Source: Spirochaetaceae bacterium (GTDB lineage Bacteria; Spirochaetota; Spirochaetia; SZUA-6; Bin103). Taken from it: DNA of 64,000 nt. A model generated the notes under the pieces. The model was not told the DNA's origin and did not search any database. It worked only from the letters and a program-made list of their open reading frames with translations. Location: the NCBI GenBank assembly GCA_028820215.1, contig JAPPKD010000287.1, forward strand, positions 9,462 through 73,461. The letters are read 5' to 3'. Below are positions 1 through 8,939 of this stretch, piece after piece (position 1 is the stretch's first letter; every line of letters starts with the position of its first letter). Position numbers and translations under genes: made by a program.

Positions 1-1449
1 AATGTCGAAGAAGACACCCCGGTGGCGCACGACCTGCTGCTGTCCTGGCTGGGCGATTTCGCCTCCGCCGTGGTGATCTGTGACGACGACGCCGGCTACC
101 GGCGTTTCCTGGGCGCCGACCCCGAGGACGGCCTGCGCCTGCGCGACGCCTGCGACAGCGGGGTGCGCATGGACCGCCTCCCGGAGTCCGACGCGTCGCT
201 GCCGGCGTTCGAGCTCCGGCTCGCCTGGCACCTGCAGCCGCCGGCGCGCCGGCCTGCGGATGGCCCGGGGCGCGGCCCGTTCCCGGTGGGCGGCGACGGC
301 GTGCTGCGGTTCGCCCACCACCGCTATTACCCGGAGATGCTCGACTGGGTGGCGGCACGGATCGCCGGGCTGATCGAGGAGGGCGTCGCTCCCGGCCAGA
401 TCGTGGTGCTGGCGCCGTTCCTGTCCGACTCGCTGCGGTTCGCGCTGGTCGACCGGCTGGACCAGCGGGGGGTTCCGGCGCACTCGCACCGGCCGTCGCG
501 CGCGCTGAGGGAGGAGCGGGCGACGCGCTGCCTGCTGACGCTGGCGGCGCTGGCCCATCCGTCGTGGCGGCTCCCGGTCGCGGCGGCCGAGATCGCCCAC
601 GCGTTGGTCGACGCGATCGACGGGCTGGACCTGATCCGGGCGCGGGTCCTGGCCGACGCCCTGTTCGACCCGGCGCAGTCCGCATCGGGTCTGGCCGCAT
701 CGGATTTGGAGGCCGGTGGCGCTCTGCGGCCGTTCGCGTCCGCTCCGGCCGGCGTGCACGAACGCATCACCCACACCGTCGGCGGGCGTTACGAGGGGTT
801 GCGGGTCTGGATCGACGACTACCGGTCCGCGGCGGCCATCGACCGGCTCGACCACTTCCTGCGGCGCTTGTTCGGAGAGTTGCTGTCGCAGCCGGGATAC
901 GGCTTTCACCACACCCACGCCCAGGCCCGGGACCACGGCCAGATCGCGGCACAACTGGTCGAGTCGGTCCGCAAGTTCCGGTGGGTGACCGAGCGGCAGC
1001 TCGCCGGGGAAGGCGATTCCTCCGACCGGGAGTATGTGGCCACGGTGGCCGACGGCCTGATCGCCGCGCAGTACGTCGATGCGCGCGATGCGGACGCGCA
1101 GGAAGCGGTGCTGCTGACGCCTGCCTGGACGTTCCTGATGAGCAACCGGCGTGTCGACCACCAGTTCTGGATCGAGGTGGGCGCGCGCGGATGGTCCGAG
1201 CCGCTGCGGCAGCCGTTGACGCAGCCGTACGTGCTCAGCCGCGGCTGGCCGGCGGGCCGGATCTGGGGGGAGGAGGACGAGGCGAGGGAGGGCCGGGATC
1301 ACCTGTATCGGCTGGCGGTCGGGCTGGTCCGCCGCTGCCGCACGGCCATTCACCTGGGCCTCTGCGACGTGAACGAGCAGGGCTCCGAGTATCGCGGCCG
1401 GTTCCTGCGGGCCATCGACGAGGTGCTCCGCTCGGCGAAAGCCGCATGA
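1..1449 (+). CDS. UvrD/AddB-like helicase-fold protein, 5' partial
   Basis: The reading frame is open to base 1, so the N-terminus lies outside the window; at least 482 codons are present. The visible part resembles the C-terminal half of a UvrD/AddB-type protein. A segment near base 400 reads as helicase domain 2A (GQIVVLAPFLSDSLRFAL, then a strand-turn ending in PAHSHRPSR). I see no Walker A or DExx motif in the visible part. The end contains TPAWTFLMSNRRVDHQFW. The stop overlaps the ATG of the UvrD helicase by four bases (ATGA at 1446), so the two are translationally coupled. Inference: a non-catalytic or scaffolding subunit of a double-strand-break resection complex, analogous to AddB. 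A full helicase whose ATPase half lies upstream is the alternative. Family assignment is tentative. Confidence 0.55.
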   Translation, partial: NVEEDTPVAHDLLLSWLGDFASAVVICDDDAGYRRFLGADPEDGLRLRDACDSGVRMDRLPESDASLPAFELRLAWHLQPPARRPADGPGRGPFPVGGDGVLRFAHHRYYPEMLDWVAARIAGLIEEGVAPGQIVVLAPFLSDSLRFALVDRLDQRGVPAHSHRPSRALREERATRCLLTLAALAHPSWRLPVAAAEIAHALVDAIDGLDLIRARVLADALFDPAQSASGLAASDLEAGGALRPFASAPAGVHERITHTVGGRYEGLRVWIDDYRSAAAIDRLDHFLRRLFGELLSQPGYGFHHTHAQARDHGQIAAQLVESVRKFRWVTERQLAGEGDSSDREYVATVADGLIAAQYVDARDADAQEAVLLTPAWTFLMSNRRVDHQFWIEVGARGWSEPLRQPLTQPYVLSRGWPAGRIWGEEDEAREGRDHLYRLAVGLVRRCRTAIHLGLCDVNEQGSEYRGRFLRAIDEVLRSAKAA

Positions 1450-3764
1450 GCGCATCCGTGGTCGAGCCGGCAGCGGCTACCGCCGCTCCTGCGTGGCAGA
1501 CGCCGCGCGGGTTCACGCCGCGGCCCAGCCAGCGCGCGGTCCTGTCCTACGACGGTGGGCTGATGGGGATCGCCGCGGTGCCCGGCAGCGGCAAGACCGA
1601 GACCGTTTCGATGCTGGTCGACCGCATCCTGGACCTCCAGGCCCTCGACGGCGAGCAGGAGATCCTGGTGGTCACCCTGGTCAACGCCGCCTGCGACAAC
1701 CTGGCGCGCCGCGTCGATCAGGCCACCGCGGCGCGCACCCTGATGCCCGGCGTCGGCTACCGGGTGCGCACGCTTCACTCGCTTGCGGCCGACATCGTGC
1801 GCGAGCGGCCGGAAGCGGTCGGGCTGACCGATGCCTTCGGGATCGTCGACCAGGAACAGTGCGACCAGATCCGGCGGCAGGTCGCCGTCGCCTGGCTGCG
1901 CGGCAACGTGTCCCGCTGCGAGTGGCTGCTCGATCCCGAGCTGCCGGAGGAGCGGCGGGCGTACGTCCGCCGCGAGCGGCTGCCCGATCTGATCGAAGGC
2001 CTGGGCGCCGACTTCATCCGCTACGCGAAGGGCGAGCGCGTGCGGCCGGATCATCTCCAGGCGGTGCTCGGCGATCGCCGCGCCGGCGCGGGCGACGGTG
2101 AACCGGATGCCGGCTTGGCGGAGATCGGCACGGCCCTGTACGCCGACTATCAGCGCGCCCTCGACTACCGCGGCGCCCTGGACTTCGACGACCTGATCTG
2201 GCGCGCGCTCGATCTGCTGGAGCAGGACCGGGAGCTGCTCGGCCGGCTCCGCGAGCGGTGGCCGTTCATCCTGGAGGACGAGGCGCAGGACTCCAGCGAG
2301 GTGCAGGAACGGATCCTCTCCCTGCTGGCCGGCGAGCAGGGCAACTGGGTGCGCGTCGGCGACCCCAATCAGGCCATCTTCGAGACCTTCACCACCGCGG
2401 ACCCGCGCTTCCTGCGCGCGTTCCTGCTCCGCGACGACGTGGCCGCCCGGGAGCTCCCCGAGTCCGGGCGGTCCGCGCCCCGCATCATCGCGGTCGCCAA
2501 CCACATGATCGACTGGACCACCGGCTGCCACCCGGTGGCCGGGGCGCGCGATGCGCTCGGCCTGCCGCACGTCAGCCCGACGCCGCCCGGCGATCCGCAG
2601 CCCAACCCGTCGGACGGGCAGGCCACCGTGGCCTTCATCGACAAGCCGCTCGCGCCGGAACGCGAGGCGGCGGCGATCGCCGATTCCGTCAGCCGCTTCC
2701 TGCCCGCCAACCCGGACGCGACGGTGGCGGTGCTGGCGCCGAGCAACCACCGCGCGGCGGATCTGGTGCAGGCCATCCGCGCGCGCGGCGTGCGCTGCGT
2801 GGAGAGCCTGCTGGCCAGCACGGGCGCCACCCGAGCGGTGGCCGAGGTGGTCGGCCACGTGCTGCGCGCCCTGGCGGAACCCGCGTCGGCCTTCGCGCTG
2901 GCCGACTGCTACCTCTCGTGGCGGCGCGCTGACAGGGACGAGCCGAAGAGGTGGGCGGCGGCGGAAGCCGGCGCGCGGCTGCTGCGGGGCTGCGAGGCGC
3001 TGGAGGACTACCTCTGGCCGCGCCTCGGCCGCGACTGGCTGGCGGAGCAGGACATGGCCGACGCGGAGCGGGAGCTCTTGACGAAGTTCGCCCACCTGGT
3101 GCGTCGCTGGCAGGGTGCGGCGGCGTTGCCGATCGACCAGCTCGTGCTGACCGTCTCGCAGGACCTGTTCGAGGAGCCCGACGAACTGGCGGTCTCCTTC
3201 AAGCTGGCGGTCAGCCTGCGGCAGGCCGGACGGGTGCATCCGCGCTGGGGCATCCGCGAGATGGTCGACGAGCTGAAGGCGATCGCCGGCAACCGGCGCC
3301 GGTTCGCCGGCTTCACGCCGGATCAGTCCGGCTTCGACCCCGCCGCGCACCGCGGCGCGGTGGTGGTCGCCACCATGCACAAGGCCAAGGGCCTGGAGTG
3401 GGACCGGGTCTACCTGACCTCCGTGAACGCATACGACTACCCGGCCGATCCGGACGCCGACCGCTTCATCCCGGAGAAATGGTACCTGGCGGACCGCCTC
3501 AACGCCGCCATGGAGGCGTGCGAGGAGGCGCGCTGCCTGCTGGCCGGTACCGGGTACCGCCGGCTGGAGGCGACCCGCCGGGCCCGTATCGACTACATTC
3601 GGGAGCGGTTGCGGCTCCTGTTCGTCGGCATCACGCGCGCCCGGCGCGATCTGATCGTTACCTGGAACACCGGTCAGTCCGGTGAGATCGGGCCCGCCGA
3701 GGCGTTCCGTGCCCTGGCCGCGTGGTGGACGGATCGGGAAAAGGAGACCCATGGCGATCGCTGA
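1446..3764 (+). CDS. UvrD/AddA-type superfamily 1 DNA helicase
   Basis: ATP-driven DNA unwinding, 772 residues. All SF1A motifs are visible: Walker A AVPGSGKT (about 44-51), motif II EDEAQDSS (about 277-284), motif III GDPNQAIF, motif V TMHKAKGLEWD (about 643), and motif VI LLFVGITRARR (about 725). There is no nuclease domain at the C-terminus. The start is the ATG overlapping the upstream stop; longer in-frame extensions upstream are shadow sequence inside the previous gene. The stop overlaps the next gene, a RecB/AddB-type nuclease, by 14 bases. The arrangement suggests that helicase and nuclease activities, fused in AddAB or RecBCD, are split here over separate polypeptides. Helicase identity is secure; the complex is inferred from position. 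Confidence 0.9.
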   Translation: MSASVVEPAAATAAPAWQTPRGFTPRPSQRAVLSYDGGLMGIAAVPGSGKTETVSMLVDRILDLQALDGEQEILVVTLVNAACDNLARRVDQATAARTLMPGVGYRVRTLHSLAADIVRERPEAVGLTDAFGIVDQEQCDQIRRQVAVAWLRGNVSRCEWLLDPELPEERRAYVRRERLPDLIEGLGADFIRYAKGERVRPDHLQAVLGDRRAGAGDGEPDAGLAEIGTALYADYQRALDYRGALDFDDLIWRALDLLEQDRELLGRLRERWPFILEDEAQDSSEVQERILSLLAGEQGNWVRVGDPNQAIFETFTTADPRFLRAFLLRDDVAARELPESGRSAPRIIAVANHMIDWTTGCHPVAGARDALGLPHVSPTPPGDPQPNPSDGQATVAFIDKPLAPEREAAAIADSVSRFLPANPDATVAVLAPSNHRAADLVQAIRARGVRCVESLLASTGATRAVAEVVGHVLRALAEPASAFALADCYLSWRRADRDEPKRWAAAEAGARLLRGCEALEDYLWPRLGRDWLAEQDMADAERELLTKFAHLVRRWQGAAALPIDQLVLTVSQDLFEEPDELAVSFKLAVSLRQAGRVHPRWGIREMVDELKAIAGNRRRFAGFTPDQSGFDPAAHRGAVVVATMHKAKGLEWDRVYLTSVNAYDYPADPDADRFIPEKWYLADRLNAAMEACEEARCLLAGTGYRRLEATRRARIDYIRERLRLLFVGITRARRDLIVTWNTGQSGEIGPAEAFRALAAWWTDREKETHGDR

Positions 3765-4617
3765 CGGCCTGATGCTGAGCCAGGCCAGCCTGCAGGACTA
3801 CGTGGAGTGCCCGTACCGGTTCCGGCTGCGCTACCTGGACCGCCTGGAGTGGCCGGCCGTGGAGGCGGCGCCGGCCGGCCGCAACGAGCGGTTGCGCCGC
3901 GACGGTGCGGAGTTCCACCGCATGGTCCACCAGTACCTGCTGGGCGTGCCGGCCGAGCGCCTGCGGGCGCTGGCCGAGCACCGTTCCGCGGGGGACGGGC
4001 ACGGGTTGGCCGACTGGTGGCGGTCGTTCAGCGAGCACCGGCCGGCGGACCTGCCGGGGGAGCGCTATCCGGAGGTGACGCTGGCGGCGGAAGTGGCCGG
4101 CCGCCGGCTGGCCGCCAAGTACGACCTGGTCGTCGTGCAGGAAGGGGGCGGCGCGATGATCCTGGACTGGAAGACCGCCGGCCGCCGCCCGCGGGACGCG
4201 ACGGTGGAAGGAAGGCTGCAGACCCGCGTGTATCCCTACCTGTTGGCGCTGTCCGGAGGCGCGTTGAACGGCGGGACGCCGTTCGCGCCCGAGCGGATCG
4301 AGATGCGCTACTGGTACGCCGCGTTCCCGAACGAGCCCACCGTCATCCGCTACGACCGCGACCGGTTCGAAGCGGACGGCGCGTACCTCGCGGGACTGCT
4401 GCAGGAGATCGCCGGGCGTCCGGCCGACGGATTCGAGCGGACCGACGATCACCGGCGGTGCCGGCTGTGCACGTATCGATCGTTCTGCGGCCGGGGCCGG
4501 GAGGCCGGAGACGGCGACGTCGACGAGGACGCGGCGGCCGACTACCCGCTGTCGATCGACGATGGCGACGAGGCGATCGGGCTCGACTTCGGCGAGATCG
4601 GCGAGGTGTCCTTCTGA
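3751..4617 (+). CDS. PD-(D/E)XK nuclease with 4Fe-4S cluster (RecB/AddB/Cas4-like)
   Basis: A 288-residue exonuclease of the PDDEXK_1 family. An early Cys (Cys20 in VECPYRF) together with Cys237, Cys240 and Cys246 (CRLCTYRSFC) forms the C...C-x2-C-x5-C iron-sulfur staple known from AddB and Cas4. The catalytic core shows H in AEFHRMVH, D-then-DWK around residue 139 (ILDWKTAG) and a Q...Y motif (LQTRVYPYL). The ATG at 3751 follows AAGGAG with six-base spacing. It overlaps the helicase stop by 14 bases and its own TGA shares one base with the recJ ATG (TGATG). Inference: the nuclease arm of the helicase complex, processing DNA ends. A Cas4 role is unlikely because no cas genes or CRISPR array are nearby. 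Confidence 0.87.
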   Translation: MAIADGLMLSQASLQDYVECPYRFRLRYLDRLEWPAVEAAPAGRNERLRRDGAEFHRMVHQYLLGVPAERLRALAEHRSAGDGHGLADWWRSFSEHRPADLPGERYPEVTLAAEVAGRRLAAKYDLVVVQEGGGAMILDWKTAGRRPRDATVEGRLQTRVYPYLLALSGGALNGGTPFAPERIEMRYWYAAFPNEPTVIRYDRDRFEADGAYLAGLLQEIAGRPADGFERTDDHRRCRLCTYRSFCGRGREAGDGDVDEDAAADYPLSIDDGDEAIGLDFGEIGEVSF

Positions 4618-6935
4618 TGGCTGCCGGCAGGATCGCGCCACACTGGGAGGAGCCGCCGCCGGTGGACGTGCCGGCCGCGCTGCGGGACGCCGTCGGCGGT
4701 CCCCCCGTGCTGTCCGAGACCCTGGTGCGGCGCGGCCACGACACGCCGGAGCGAGCTCTGGCGTTCCTGGAACCCCGCCACTACCGGCCGGCGCCGGCCG
4801 CCGACCTGCCGGACATGACGCCGGCCGCCGACCGGATCGAGCGGGCGCTGCGCGACGGCGAGCGGATCGGCGTGTGGGGGGACTTCGACGTCGACGGCCA
4901 GACTTCCACCACTCTGCTGGTGGAGACGCTGCGGCGCCTGGGGGCCGATCCGGCCTACCACATCCCCGTGCGCGCGACCGAATCGCACGGCGTGGGCGTG
5001 GAGGTCCTGCGCGGGTTCCTGGATACGGGCGTGACGCTGCTGCTCACCTGCGACACCGGGGTGGACGACAACGAAGCGGTGGAGTACGCGGCCGGCCGCG
5101 GGGTGGACGTGATCATCACCGACCATCACGACCTGCCCCCCGAGTTGCCGCCGGCTCTGGCGGTGATCAACCCGAAGAGGATCGACGGGCCTCACCCGTT
5201 GCGGACCCTGCCCGGGGTCGGGGTGGCGTTCCAGGTGGCGCGCGAGCTGCTCGGCCGCGCCGGCCGCATCGAGGAGTCGCGCGATCTGCTCGACCTGGTG
5301 GCGCTGGGGGTGGTGGCCGATCTGGCCGAGCAGGTCGACGATACGCGGTTCTGGCTGCAGGTGGGGCTGATGGTATTGCGCCGTACCGGGCGGGTCGGCC
5401 TGCAGGTGATGATGGAGCTGGCCGAGCTGAACCGGGAGACGCTCGCCGAGGAGCAGATCAGCTTCGCGCTGGGGCCGCGCCTGAACGCCATCGGCAGGCT
5501 CGGTGACGCCAACCCCATCGTCGAGCTGATGACGACCGACTCGCGCGAGGCGGCGCGCCGGCAGGTGGAGGAGCTGGAGCGGATGAACGCCCGGCGGCGC
5601 CTGCTCACCGATCAGGTGTTCGACGCGGCCTGCGACCAGATCGACGCCGACCCGGGTACCCTCGACCATCCCGGCCTGGTCCTCTTCCACGCGGACTGGC
5701 CGCCCGGCGTGATCGGCATCGTCGCCAGCCGGCTGGTCGAGCGCTTCCACCGGCCCACGCTGTTGCTCGCCTCGCCGGACGGCCCCGTGCGCGGGTCGGC
5801 CCGGTCGATCGCCGGCTGCAACGTCACCGCTGCGATCGCCGCCTGCGCGGACTTGCTGGACGGATACGGCGGACACCCCATGGCGGCAGGCGTCTCGCTG
5901 CAGCCGGAACGGCTGGAACCGTTCCGCCGGGAGCTGCAGGCCGCGCTGCGCGAGCAGATCGGCGACGGGCCGCCCGCGCCGCGCCTGCCGATCGACGGCG
6001 TGCTCGACCTGGGGCAGACCGACCTGGACCTGGTGGCCGCGCTCGCCGGCCTCGGCCCGTTCGGTCCCGGCAACCGGGCGCTCACCTTCGCCAGCCACGG
6101 CGTCACCATCAAGGGCGTCACCGAGGTCGGGAGAGGAGGCGATCACCGCAAGATGCTGGTCGCCGACCGCACCGGGGCGACCCGATCGGTGATGTGGTGG
6201 CAGTCAGGAGGCGATCTGCCTCCCGAAGGCCACATCGACCTGGCGTATCGCATCTCCGCCCACGACTACCGCGGCAGCCGGTCGCTGCAGGTGGATTGGA
6301 TCGACGCCAGGCCGGCCGTCGCGCCCACGGTCATCGTCTCCGGGGGCGAGCAGCCGGCGATCGTCGACCACCGCGCCGGTGATGCTGCCGCCATGCTGAC
6401 GGAGCTGGTGGAAGAGCTGGCGGAGCCGCCGGTGATCTGGGGAGAGGACGGCGTTTCCGAACCGGCGAGCGGACGGGACCGGATCGGTTCGGCACAGACG
6501 CTGGTGGTGTGGACGACGCCGCCGGGGCGCCACGAGCTGCAGCAGGTGCTGCGGCGGGCTCGGCCCCGCACCCTGCACCTGTTCGCGGTCGATCCCGAGA
6601 CCGCACGGGCCGAGCGGTTTCTGGCGTGCCTGGCCGGGCTGTGCAAGCACGCGGTCGCCCACCACGACGGCCGTGTCGCCATCGCCCGGCTGGCTGCGGC
6701 CAGCGCCCACCGGGAAGCGACGGTGCACCGCGGCCTCGCCTGGCTCGCCGCCCGCGGCGACCTCACGATCGTGCGGCAGGACGGCGAATCGGTGACGCTC
6801 GCCGACGGCGGTGAGGCCGACCTTGAGGCCACCGCCCGTGCGGAAGCCGATGTCCGCGAACTGCTCACCGAGACGGCATTCTACCGCCGCTTCTACGCGA
6901 CAACTCCTCTCGACGAGCTGATGCGGACGCTGTAG
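4617..6935 (+). CDS. recJ: Single-stranded-DNA exonuclease RecJ
   Basis: 5'-3' ssDNA exonuclease of the DHH superfamily, acting in recombination and mismatch repair. Visible motifs: DFDVDG at 89-94, DHH at 169-171, and the DHHA1 motif GGHPMAAG at 418-425, followed by an OB-fold segment starting LAGLGPFGPGN. At 772 residues it is longer than the roughly 580-residue E. coli form and resembles long Firmicute-type RecJ. The extra C-terminal 190 residues include a winged-helix-like region ending TTPLDELMRTL. The start is fixed by the TGATG overlap with the nuclease gene. The gene ends in TAG, so TAG works as a stop in this genome. It is the fourth member of the DNA-end-processing operon. Confidence 0.93.
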   Translation: MAAGRIAPHWEEPPPVDVPAALRDAVGGPPVLSETLVRRGHDTPERALAFLEPRHYRPAPAADLPDMTPAADRIERALRDGERIGVWGDFDVDGQTSTTLLVETLRRLGADPAYHIPVRATESHGVGVEVLRGFLDTGVTLLLTCDTGVDDNEAVEYAAGRGVDVIITDHHDLPPELPPALAVINPKRIDGPHPLRTLPGVGVAFQVARELLGRAGRIEESRDLLDLVALGVVADLAEQVDDTRFWLQVGLMVLRRTGRVGLQVMMELAELNRETLAEEQISFALGPRLNAIGRLGDANPIVELMTTDSREAARRQVEELERMNARRRLLTDQVFDAACDQIDADPGTLDHPGLVLFHADWPPGVIGIVASRLVERFHRPTLLLASPDGPVRGSARSIAGCNVTAAIAACADLLDGYGGHPMAAGVSLQPERLEPFRRELQAALREQIGDGPPAPRLPIDGVLDLGQTDLDLVAALAGLGPFGPGNRALTFASHGVTIKGVTEVGRGGDHRKMLVADRTGATRSVMWWQSGGDLPPEGHIDLAYRISAHDYRGSRSLQVDWIDARPAVAPTVIVSGGEQPAIVDHRAGDAAAMLTELVEELAEPPVIWGEDGVSEPASGRDRIGSAQTLVVWTTPPGRHELQQVLRRARPRTLHLFAVDPETARAERFLACLAGLCKHAVAHHDGRVAIARLAAASAHREATVHRGLAWLAARGDLTIVRQDGESVTLADGGEADLEATARAEADVRELLTETAFYRRFYATTPLDELMRTL

Positions 6936-6984
6936 CGTGAAGCAGCAGTCAAATGATGAGAAGTACCGAAAAGGACCCGAGGCC

Positions 6985-8349
6985 ATGACGTCATGTCTTC
7001 AAGATCGAGCGCAGCGAGCGGCAACTCAATTCGCCGAAAAGGCTCGCAAACCACTGGTGATCGAATTCGCCGGCGTCCCGAAGGCAGGCAAGACCACGAC
7101 GTTGACGAACGTCTCCACCTTTCTCAAGCGCTGTGGCTTCCGCACATCGGTCGTCATAGAACGCGCATCCATCTGCCCGATTCAAGACAAGAAGCACGCG
7201 ACGTTCAATGTCTGGACCGCATGTACGACTCTTGCGCAGATTCTGGAGAAGACGCAGACGCCTCCGCGTGCAGACGACCCACAGATTCTGTTTCTTGATA
7301 GAGGGCTGTTCGACTCCATCTGCTGGATCACGATGATGGAGCGGATTTCGAGAATCCGACCTGACGAAAGGGAGCTCATACAGAAGTTCCTGATGATCGA
7401 CAACTGGCGCAAGAGAATCTCGGCGGTATTCGCGATGCTCGCGTCTCCGCAGGATGCGATGAAACGAGAGCAAGGGGTTCTCCCGGTCAAGGGAACGGGG
7501 GGATCGATCATGAATCCCGAGGTTCTCAGCCAGATCAGGGAGGTCAACAAGCAATGCGTCGAGCATCTTGGGGACGACTTCAGGATCTATCCCGTTGACA
7601 CATCTGTCGGTGATACCAAAGGCAACCCCACACGGACGGCAGAAGTGGTTGTCGAAGCCATTCTCGGCTTGATCGAGGAACAGGTAGCCGAAGACATCAT
7701 GTCGTGCCCTAAGGAATCGGTGGTGCGATCCTTTGCGGGCAAGCGCTTTCTTCAGGCGCCGCAGGCGGCCGATTTGGCCCGACGATTCTGCGAAGTTGAC
7801 GATACGGGCTTCCGACCGAGGGAGGAGGTAGAGGCGGATGATGGACGTGTCCAAGCGATTCCGATTGTCATCATTCGGAACGCAAGCGGAGAAGTACTTC
7901 GTCTTCGGCGCCGAGAAAAAAGGGCTGACAATCCGCTCCATGAGAAGATCGTCATCTGGGCTGGAGGACACGTCCGGCGTGAGGACTCCGTCAATGGAGA
8001 TCCACTGATCCATTGCGCCGTCCGGGAACTCGAAGAGGAGCTACGACTTCAGGTGGATATCGCGTCTCTGCACATGGTAGGTGCGGTGTACCTGGATAGT
8101 GGCGGGAGTACGTCCAAGCATGTGGGGATTGCGTACGAGTGGCGCGCGTCCACCGACGATGTCGCCGTGGTACTCAGCCGGTCCGAGTTCTTCGAGAGGC
8201 GCGGAACGTCTCTCAGCGGGAGCTTTGCTACGGTGGAGGCGCTTGCCGGAGACATCGAGACGAAGAAGCTGGTAGAGCCTTGGTCGGTAGAACTGATTCG
8301 CGAACACCTGGCAGCAGGGTCGTTCGACTTCACTCTGAGACTGTTGTGA
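6985..8349 (+). CDS. P-loop nucleotide kinase fused to a Nudix hydrolase
   Basis: A 454-residue two-domain protein. The N-terminal half is a P-loop kinase: Walker A GVPKAGKTT at about 30-38, a DRGLFDS motif like the ERS/DRS of deoxynucleoside or thymidylate kinases, and a lid-like region with KGTGGS. The C-terminal half is Nudix, with strand IPIVIIRN and then a box starting GGHVRRED (about 325) that carries an insert before RELEEEL. I chose the ATG at 6985 (AAAAGGA upstream); a GTG at 6937, one base after recJ, would add 16 residues. Base composition is visibly more AT-rich than recJ, suggesting transfer. The substrate is unknown; nucleotide kinase plus pyrophosphatase chemistry on one chain fits nucleotide-signal or modified-base metabolism, or defence. 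Confidence 0.72.
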   Translation: MTSCLQDRAQRAATQFAEKARKPLVIEFAGVPKAGKTTTLTNVSTFLKRCGFRTSVVIERASICPIQDKKHATFNVWTACTTLAQILEKTQTPPRADDPQILFLDRGLFDSICWITMMERISRIRPDERELIQKFLMIDNWRKRISAVFAMLASPQDAMKREQGVLPVKGTGGSIMNPEVLSQIREVNKQCVEHLGDDFRIYPVDTSVGDTKGNPTRTAEVVVEAILGLIEEQVAEDIMSCPKESVVRSFAGKRFLQAPQAADLARRFCEVDDTGFRPREEVEADDGRVQAIPIVIIRNASGEVLRLRRREKRADNPLHEKIVIWAGGHVRREDSVNGDPLIHCAVRELEEELRLQVDIASLHMVGAVYLDSGGSTSKHVGIAYEWRASTDDVAVVLSRSEFFERRGTSLSGSFATVEALAGDIETKKLVEPWSVELIREHLAAGSFDFTLRLL

Positions 8350-8470
8350 GCGGCCGCACCGACGCCACGGTCGCGCGGCTTCCGGTGCTACACAGTTCAT
8401 TCGGGGGCGGAACTCGGATCTTGCGGAAACGGTCAACACACGGAACTGCCGATCGGTACGTACGCGCGGC

Positions 8471-8920
8471 TCAAACGGAGGTACGTTGAGGCGCAGACAG
8501 TCGCATGAAGCTCTCCATGACGCCGGGAAGTGCAAGACGCCGAAGATAGCGGTCGTCGGCGAGATTCTGGACCGCAGCGCCGTTCTCCCAGCGCTGGAGT
8601 GATACCTCACCGAGGCCGGTAACCTCGGAGAACTCGGCTCTTGTCATCGTGAAACGCTTCCGAATGTTGGAGATCTCGGCCGGAGACAGCACACCCAGAT
8701 GCCGGCATACGGCTTCGTGTCTCAGTCGCTCGCCTTCATGATCGAGGAACTCATAGTCGCAGGTTTCGCAGCGACGAACGGGTAGATCGACGTGAAGAAT
8801 GGGTGCGGAGTCGCCCGAGCCGTACTTGAAAGTGTCGTGATGCCAGTGTGTCGTGACGGAGTATTCGCCGCACTGAGGGCATTTGCGGTGCACGTCCGCG
8901 TTGTCGTCGGGGGATTCCAT
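8471..8920 (-). CDS. MqsA-like zinc-finger/HTH regulator (orphan antitoxin)
   Basis: 149 residues from the ATG at 8920. The N-terminus has a YgiT/MqsA-type zinc finger made of two Cys pairs (CPQCGEYS and CETCDYEF). The C-terminus is an XRE-type helix-turn-helix with the MqsA-family signature LSPAEISNIRKRFTMTRAEF followed by GLGEVSLQRWENG. MqsA proteins bind DNA and neutralise an mRNA interferase. I find no MqsR-like partner on either side; the adjacent upstream gene is a wrecked Phd antitoxin. It may regulate the island or be a solitary survivor of a toxin-antitoxin locus. A longer in-frame start at 9049 would run through the Phd remnant and adds nothing family-like. Confidence 0.72.
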   Translation of the reverse strand: MESPDDNADVHRKCPQCGEYSVTTHWHHDTFKYGSGDSAPILHVDLPVRRCETCDYEFLDHEGERLRHEAVCRHLGVLSPAEISNIRKRFTMTRAEFSEVTGLGEVSLQRWENGAAVQNLADDRYLRRLALPGVMESFMRLSAPQRTSV

Positions 8921-8939
8921 CAGGATTCCGTGGAACGCA

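Noticed and set aside
1350..3752. Long minus-strand open frames opposite the helicase genes (and similar long antisense frames elsewhere)
   Set aside because: These arise from high GC content; their translations are Arg/Pro/Ala/Gly/His-rich without domains, and the opposite strand carries full conserved proteins.
3751..4617. Cas4-like nuclease as sign of a CRISPR-Cas locus
   Set aside because: The cysteine pattern is shared with AddB. No cas1, cas2 or repeat-spacer array is present, and the neighbours are UvrD and RecJ.
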